NCBI GenBank assembly: GCA_017554305.1
Contig: JAFZIN010000030.1
Coordinates: forward strand, 62,001 to 126,000
From: Bacteroidales bacterium
GTDB lineage: Bacteria; Bacteroidota; Bacteroidia; Bacteroidales; UBA932
Direction: 5' to 3'
DNA: 64,000 nucleotides
This document shows, piece after piece, positions 59,629 through 64,000 of this stretch. Both the position numbers and the translations under genes were made by a program. Numbering within the stretch: position 1 is the stretch's first letter; the number at the start of each line of letters is the position of its first letter. The notes under the pieces were generated by a model. That model had not been told where the DNA came from. It saw only the letters and a program-made list of their open reading frames with translations, and ran no database searches.

Positions 59629-61117
59629 ATTCAATTAACATATTGCAGCCTCGGAGTTCGGAGTTCTTTATGCGGCCGTCTACGGTGAATGGCGGGTGGA
59701 TGCTGTGTGGTGCGGTAGTGGCTGATGGATAGAGTGTTCCGCGGTCTTCTGTTTCAATGAAGCAGCAGGAGCCGATGTTGGCAAGGTCTATGATGTTGAT
59801 GCCTCCAGAAAGAGTTTTTGCAGACTCGCTGTTGTGAGTGGTGTGCTTTTGCTCAAAGGACAGAATCTTGAATGGGTCTTGTAAGTCTCTGAGTACAACC
59901 TGCATCCACGGGGGTGTGAAAAAGATTCCTGTTGCAGAAATGTTGTTGAGCGGAAAGGAGTAGGCCTGAGAGAGGAGTTCACACATTCCGTACTCTGAGT
60001 GGATAGCGGAGGTTGCAAAGGCATCAGAGAGAGAGCTGTGTAACTCATTGCGTGATAGTTCTTTGCCGCGGCCTTTCATTCCGCCTGTTTCCATTATGAT
60101 GACGTCTTTGAAGATTGCTCTGCGCTCCTCTTTGTTTGGTATTTGTTGTTTGATAAACGTTGCAAAATCCAGAAGGGCAAAGCTGACTCCTAAGAGAATA
60201 GTCTTCTGATTTTTGCCCACCGTATCATTTTTATTTAATTTATCTGCTACTGATAGACCCGTTGGCGCTTCGGTTCTGCTATTTACAATTCTTTGATTAT
60301 TAGACAGCTTGCTAACTGGGGAATTATTCAAAGTCTCCTTAAGGGTGCTTGTATTCTTTTCAGATAATGTTTGGAGTGTGGAGAGGAGTTCACTGTGGTT
60401 GTAGAGGAAGAAGCCTCCTGTGTTGCCTCTTTGTTGGGCTTCTTTGATGAGGGAGTCTGCCATATAGACCAGGGAGGAGCCTTCTCTTTCCAGGTAGGAT
60501 GGGAGCAGCGCCAACAGGTTGAAATCTTCTCCGTAAAAATGATGGAAGGCGCTGCGGAAGCTTTGCTCATAGATGCTGATGTCCTGAACTATGTGGTGGG
60601 AGGGCACCATGCCTGTTGTTGCGGAGGAGGTGAACGTTATGGGTGTGCCTAACGTCCGGATTTTAGGGACGATGGGAGCGTTTTGGGCCGTTTTTGTGCC
60701 CAACGTCCGAAAATTAGGGACGATGGGAACACTTGATGCTGTGCTGGGTGCTTGAGGTGTCCGGAAATCAGGGACACCTGCAGCGTTTTTGGCCTTTTTT
60801 GCTTGAGGTGTCCGGAAAATAGGGACACCTTGAGCATTTGGAGCTGTTGTTGTGCATGAAGAGCACGTAGACTGAATCTTCTGGCTTGAGGTGGAGAGGG
60901 GGGTTACAACGTCCTGGGTTTTGAAGAGGCGGATGGGGAGGAAGGGAATCTCAAACGGGCTCTTGGGTGTGAGGTGGAGGCGGCCTGTGAGTTCCAGGTA
61001 CTGCCTGTATACGGCACAGTTTTCACGCTGGTATTCAAAGGCTTGCAGAGCCAAGGCATTGAACTCCTCCACGCTCTTTATTCCAAAGACTTGGCCGGCG
61101 AACTCCGCAACATTCAT
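59627..61117 (-). CDS. LuxE/PaaK-type acyl-protein synthetase-like enzyme with repeat-rich insert
   Basis: Acyl-adenylating enzyme of the LuxE-like group common in Bacteroidota (usual length about 325 residues; here 496). The core is complete: FEIPFLPIRLFKTQDVV, the AMP-loop equivalent SSATTGMVPSHHIVQDISIYEQSF (one position, A for G, unlike the usual SSGTTG), METGGMKGRGKELSR and the EYGMCELLSQAYS region. Two inserts account for the extra length: about residues 77-162 (four repeated VPxFRT units) before SSATTG, and about 260-300 (Asn/Ser/Thr-rich). It starts with a four-base overlap with GH3, so they are coupled. Confidence 0.82.
   Translation of the reverse strand: MNVAEFAGQVFGIKSVEEFNALALQAFEYQRENCAVYRQYLELTGRLHLTPKSPFEIPFLPIRLFKTQDVVTPLSTSSQKIQSTCSSCTTTAPNAQGVPIFRTPQAKKAKNAAGVPDFRTPQAPSTASSVPIVPNFRTLGTKTAQNAPIVPKIRTLGTPITFTSSATTGMVPSHHIVQDISIYEQSFRSAFHHFYGEDFNLLALLPSYLEREGSSLVYMADSLIKEAQQRGNTGGFFLYNHSELLSTLQTLSEKNTSTLKETLNNSPVSKLSNNQRIVNSRTEAPTGLSVADKLNKNDTVGKNQKTILLGVSFALLDFATFIKQQIPNKEERRAIFKDVIIMETGGMKGRGKELSRNELHSSLSDAFATSAIHSEYGMCELLSQAYSFPLNNISATGIFFTPPWMQVVLRDLQDPFKILSFEQKHTTHNSESAKTLSGGINIIDLANIGSCCFIETEDRGTLYPSATTAPHSIHPPFTVDGRIKNSELRGCNMLIE
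60645..60842 (-). repeat. Four tandem palindromic repeats within the LuxE-like gene
   Basis: Units start about 60645, 60697, 60750 and 60801 (period 51-53 bases). Units 1-2 contain CGTCC...GGACG hairpins; units 3-4 contain AGGTGTCC...GGACACCT hairpins. The stem base pair that is C-G in units 1-2 is T-A in 3-4, so the pairing is kept. They encode VPKIRTLGT, VPNFRTLGT, VPDFRTPQA and VPIFRTPQA. Confidence 0.75.
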
Positions 61118-62868
61118 AACTTAATGTCTTTCAGTTGGTTAATGAAGGTCTGGTCTTTCCAGAGGCGGGGAACTTTGTTCTGGCCGCCGAGTTTGCCTCT
61201 CTGCTCCATCCACTTGAGGAAGGTGCCGGGGGCAAGGGGTAATATCTTGAGGCGCTGCATTGTAGAGCCGGGGCTGCGCTTGGCTTCATAGTCTGAGTTG
61301 ATGGCTGTGAGTTCACGGTCCAGCACCTCTGCAAACTCTTCCACGGCAGCAGGATCAAACGTTGGGCTGCCTGGATTGCGCTGCGGATCACTGAACTCTA
61401 TGGCCCATACATGACAGCCCTGTTGAAGCGTGAAGCGATGAGATGCGCTCCCGCCTGACGTGCCGCTGCAATTGCCGGACTCTTCTCCGCACCCGCTGCC
61501 GGAAACGGATGCGGCGCCAGAGCTGCAGGAGCCGGACGTGCCGCTACCACTGCCAGACCCGGCGCCTGCTCCGGCGGCAATCCCCATAAACTCCGGGGCA
61601 ACGGTGAAATCTGTAACCTGGAGGTTGAACTTTCTGCAGGTGTTCTGCAGGGCGCGCTCTGCGTTGTCTATCATCAGTTCCTCTCCAAAGGCGTTGATGT
61701 AAAGTTTAGTTCTGCCGGAAACTATTATCCTGTAGGGATTTACAGAGGTGAACCGCACGCAGTCTTCCGGCATATATCTCCACAGGCCGCCGCAGGTTGT
61801 AATAACAATAGCGTAATCTATGCCCGTCTTAACTCCCTCAAGCGGAACGCTTTTGAGCGCATCCGCCTCATTGTTGCCGGTCATTTCCTTAAACGGAATG
61901 AACTCATAGAAGATGCCGTTGTTTACGGTAAGCAGCATCTGGGCCTGCTCATTGTCTGCAAGCGGATTTTTTGGAAACTCATCCTGGAAAGCAAAGTAAC
62001 CCTCGGAGGCGTTGTAATTCTCCAGGTAGTGCATGTTCTCACTAGGGATTAGTTTTTTATATGCCTCACGATACGGTGCAAAGGAGATGCCGCCGTGCAT
62101 AAAGAGCTCAAGATGAGGCCATACCTCAAGCAGGTTGCTCTTTTGAGTGTACTCCAAAACCTTGTTCATTAAAACCAGGTTCCAGCTTGGAACGCCGGAA
62201 AAGTTGGAGACGTTCTGCGTTGTGCACTCCTTGCAAATTTGCATAACCTTCTTCTCAAACTCCGCAATAAGAGCGGTCTCACGGCTTGGAGTTCTTACAA
62301 GTTCCGCCATTTTTGGAGAGTTCTTTAGCATTACTGCAGAGAGGTCTCCGTTAAAAATGTTCAATCCGTTCTGCGCCAGAGAATCAGGCTGAACACTTCC
62401 GCCCAAAGTGAGGGCCTTGGTGGAGAAAAGTAAACTATCGGGATGAAGATGGACATAATTGAAGAGCATCCGCTTCATGCCTCCAAAGTGGTTGATATAG
62501 AGCGAGTCTGGTGTAATTGGGATATACTTGCTCTTGTCTGAAGAGGTGCCGCTTGATTTGGCAAACCAACGCACCTTCTGGTTCCAGAGAACGTAGTCTT
62601 CTCCGCGGCGTAGGCGCTCTATGTAGGGAACAAAATCGTTGTAACGGCAGAGAGGAACTTTTTTGCGGAAATCTTCAAAATCTTTGATGGCGGAGAAGTG
62701 CTTTTCTGCTCCGTATTTGGTCTCTTTTCCGCAGGAAATCAGGTGATTAAAGAGAGCGTGCTGAAGCTCAGGCGCATGGCTTTTGCTCCGCTCAACATCC
62801 TTTAAAAACTTCTTTCCAAAGGTGAGGGCGGCGCCGTTAATTAACCGTGTTAAACTCCTGGAAGCCAT
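61114..62868 (-). CDS. GH3-type acyl-acid adenylating enzyme with Gly/Ser-rich insert
   Basis: GH3 auxin-responsive-promoter family enzyme, 584 residues, of the ANL fold that joins carboxylic acids to amines through acyl-adenylates. Landmarks are WFAKSSGTSSDKSKYIPIT (AMP loop), HGGISFAPYREAYKK, YNASEGYFAFQ and VSGRTKLYINAFGEELM. Bacterial members have no settled substrate. Near residues 425-470 there is a low-complexity insert (Gly/Ser/Cys-rich, GAGAGSGSGSGTSGS). -7 box TATTTTTG (62874-62881, minus) lies just before the start, so the leader is a few bases or none. It is coupled to the LuxE-like gene by a four-base overlap. Confidence 0.88.
   Translation of the reverse strand: MASRSLTRLINGAALTFGKKFLKDVERSKSHAPELQHALFNHLISCGKETKYGAEKHFSAIKDFEDFRKKVPLCRYNDFVPYIERLRRGEDYVLWNQKVRWFAKSSGTSSDKSKYIPITPDSLYINHFGGMKRMLFNYVHLHPDSLLFSTKALTLGGSVQPDSLAQNGLNIFNGDLSAVMLKNSPKMAELVRTPSRETALIAEFEKKVMQICKECTTQNVSNFSGVPSWNLVLMNKVLEYTQKSNLLEVWPHLELFMHGGISFAPYREAYKKLIPSENMHYLENYNASEGYFAFQDEFPKNPLADNEQAQMLLTVNNGIFYEFIPFKEMTGNNEADALKSVPLEGVKTGIDYAIVITTCGGLWRYMPEDCVRFTSVNPYRIIVSGRTKLYINAFGEELMIDNAERALQNTCRKFNLQVTDFTVAPEFMGIAAGAGAGSGSGSGTSGSCSSGAASVSGSGCGEESGNCSGTSGGSASHRFTLQQGCHVWAIEFSDPQRNPGSPTFDPAAVEEFAEVLDRELTAINSDYEAKRSPGSTMQRLKILPLAPGTFLKWMEQRGKLGGQNKVPRLWKDQTFINQLKDIKL
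61457..61558 (-). repeat. Direct repeat in the GH3 insert
   Basis: GACGTGCCGCTGCAATTGCC (61457-61476) and GACGTGCCGCTACCACTGCC (61535-61554), 78 bases apart, are partial duplicates that make up the Gly/Ser/Cys-rich insert. Confidence 0.6.
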
Positions 62869-62885
62869 CTTTGCAAAAATAGAAA

Positions 62886-63605
62886 TTATATGAAGAGTTC
62901 CCTAAGTACGCCCAAAGATTTAAGTTCGGTTTTGAGTGCGGAGTGGAATGAGAAGTACTCCAACACCTTGGTAAGAAAGCGGTTGCGGAGTTCGCCGCTG
63001 CACTTAATGGTTGGAATGTCTTTTAGCGGAGTGGAGAGGATGGTGTGCAGAAGCAGAGATTCATCGGGAGCAAAACAGAAGGCCTCCTGATGTTTTTCCA
63101 CAAACTGCGCCTGGGTAAAGTTGAAGTGTTTTCTCTCCGTTGAGTAGTTGTCTTGCGGCATGTAACCCAGCAGTTTACAGAGGTTGACCGTAAAGTGCAG
63201 ATGGAAGTTTTCACACCCCTCTTTAATCTCATTGAGTATGAGAACTGAGTTGGTGAGGAAGGCAAAAAGCCCCGGGTCCGGCTCGCTCTCACGAACGCTC
63301 CGCAGGATGAGTTCACACATATAAAGCGCTATGGCGTTTTTGCGTATATCTGTTTGAATATCAGCCAGCGGGAAGACCGTGTCTGCCTCTTTTATGAGCG
63401 GCATTGTGCCCTCTCCGCCCCGTTTTGAGTGGAGCACAACATCCAGAATGTTGAGAGGAAAAGTGACGGAACTCTTTGACTGCTTGCTCTTTGGATAAAA
63501 ATAGCAGGCGCATCTTCCTTTGGTGTCTGAGTAACACTGCACCACAACTCCTGAGTCTGAATGTTTTATGGTGTGAAGAACTATGATCCTGCTTTTAGTG
63601 AGCAT
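62886..63605 (-). CDS. recO: DNA repair protein RecO
   Basis: RecO of 239 residues, which with RecF and RecR loads RecA at single-strand gaps and anneals ssDNA coated with SSB. The N-terminal OB fold starts MLTKSRIIVLHTIKHSDSGVVVQCYSDTKGR; the C-terminal helical domain carries the family pattern (YMCELILRSVRESEPDPGLFAFLTNSV). Length is normal. It follows rdgB by 34 bases and precedes GH3. Confidence 0.95.
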   Translation of the reverse strand: MLTKSRIIVLHTIKHSDSGVVVQCYSDTKGRCACYFYPKSKQSKSSVTFPLNILDVVLHSKRGGEGTMPLIKEADTVFPLADIQTDIRKNAIALYMCELILRSVRESEPDPGLFAFLTNSVLILNEIKEGCENFHLHFTVNLCKLLGYMPQDNYSTERKHFNFTQAQFVEKHQEAFCFAPDESLLLHTILSTPLKDIPTIKCSGELRNRFLTKVLEYFSFHSALKTELKSLGVLRELFI

Positions 63606-63639
63606 CCCTTCAATGCGTTTAATGAGCGGCTGCTTCCTA

Positions 63640-64000
63640 TTAAAGTTGTGAGAGGAAGTGGGCCAGTTTTCTCATAGCTATTCCCCTGTGCGATATGGCA
63701 TTTTTCTGATTTTCAGACATCTCTGCAAAGGTGCAACTGCAACCCTCCGGAATGAAAACAGAGTCATAACCAAACCCGCCTTCTCCACTCTCTTTCTCCG
63801 CGATAGTTCCATTCATTACACCGTTGAATGTGTACAACGTGCCTTTGTGAATGAGTGTTATGACGGTGCGGAACCTTGCGGCGCGTATGTTCTTTTTTCT
63901 CTTATCTACCTTTTCCAACTCTGCTAACAGCTTGGCTATATTGGCTTTGGAATCATGCTGCTCTCCGGCGTAACGTGCGGAATAGACTCCGGGCGCACCG
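63640..64000 (-). CDS. rdgB: RdgB/HAM1-type non-canonical purine NTP pyrophosphatase, 3' part
   Basis: C-terminal 120 residues of the house-cleaning dITP/XTP pyrophosphatase; the 5' end lies beyond the window. Visible text: GAPGVYSARYAG at the edge (substrate loop), EGGFGYDSVFIPEGCSCTFAEM and ISHRGIAMRKL, all typical of the family. It contains the AACTATCGCGG word (63798-63808). Start codon unseen. Confidence 0.93.
   Translation of the reverse strand, partial: GAPGVYSARYAGEQHDSKANIAKLLAELEKVDKRKKNIRAARFRTVITLIHKGTLYTFNGVMNGTIAEKESGEGGFGYDSVFIPEGCSCTFAEMSENQKNAISHRGIAMRKLAHFLSQL

Noticed and set aside
60645-60842. CRISPR array
   Set aside because: Repeats of 51-53 bases without unique spacers, in frame inside a gene; no cas genes.

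Overview
The window is chromosomal DNA of a member of the Bacteroidales (phylum Bacteroidota). The main evidence is promoter architecture: many genes and small RNAs are preceded by the Bacteroidota-type -7 box TAnnTTTG, often with a TTG/TTTG element 18-20 bp further upstream, and Shine-Dalgarno sequences are almost absent. The gene content agrees: TonB receptor operons with DUF4876/DUF6850-type partners, fimbrillin-like lipoproteins, gldE next to a phosphopantetheinyl transferase, DUF4271, DUF2723, and a hemD-DUF4271-rnpA-yidD neighbourhood. A genus cannot be named from sequence alone.

Layout. 1-6.1 kb (+): end of thiL, then sufB, a PnuC/PnuT-type transporter, sufC, sufD and UDP-glucose dehydrogenase, convergent with a sugar aminotransferase. 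7.8-18.1 kb (+): five-gene surface operon of a TonB-dependent receptor, a DUF4876-like lipoprotein, a DUF6850-like barrel and two paralogous gingipain-fold (C25-like) HEAT-repeat proteins. 18.2-22.3 kb (-): a secreted unknown protein and tyrS-rbfA-lolE. 22.3-25.2 kb (+): an S37 peptidase, then a 48-residue peptide gene with a fimbrillin-like lipoprotein behind a G9 tract. 25.2-31.8 kb (-): a candidate small RNA, ispE, a C69 dipeptidase, a phosphopantetheinyl transferase, gldE, groEL, groES. 32.2-34.0 kb (+): tadA with a foreign-looking insert, and tRNA-Gln placed two bases before a lipoprotein start codon. 34.1-40.6 kb (-): an accessory-looking stretch with a KilA-N protein, a surface operon (46-residue peptide, 994-residue beta-helix adhesin, lipoprotein) and a membrane-bound AraC regulator. 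40.6-56.1 kb: Na/Pi transporter, HExxH metalloprotease-barrel protein, uvrC, a bifunctional acyltransferase, an RnpA-YidD fusion, a HemD-type protein with a histone-H1-like tail, DUF4271, SUI1 and DUF2723. 56.1-59.63 kb: a compact cassette of a small unknown basic protein plus a MazG-like/DUF2075 helicase pair, flanked on each side by two tandem paralogous small-RNA genes with their own promoters and terminators. 59.6-64 kb (-): a translationally coupled LuxE-like/GH3 pair, recO and the end of rdgB.

Points most worth following: (1) two families of paired small RNAs framing the MazG/DUF2075 cassette; (2) recurrent low-complexity or repeat-derived inserts and tails in conserved enzymes (TadA, RnpA-YidD, HemD, LuxE-like, GH3), one of which is made of tandem palindromes whose stem bases co-vary; (3) an over-represented, non-codon-phased DNA word AACTATCG(G/C/T)G; (4) the tRNA-Gln/lipoprotein junction; (5) two surface loci that both start with a tiny conserved peptide gene and a poly-G tract.
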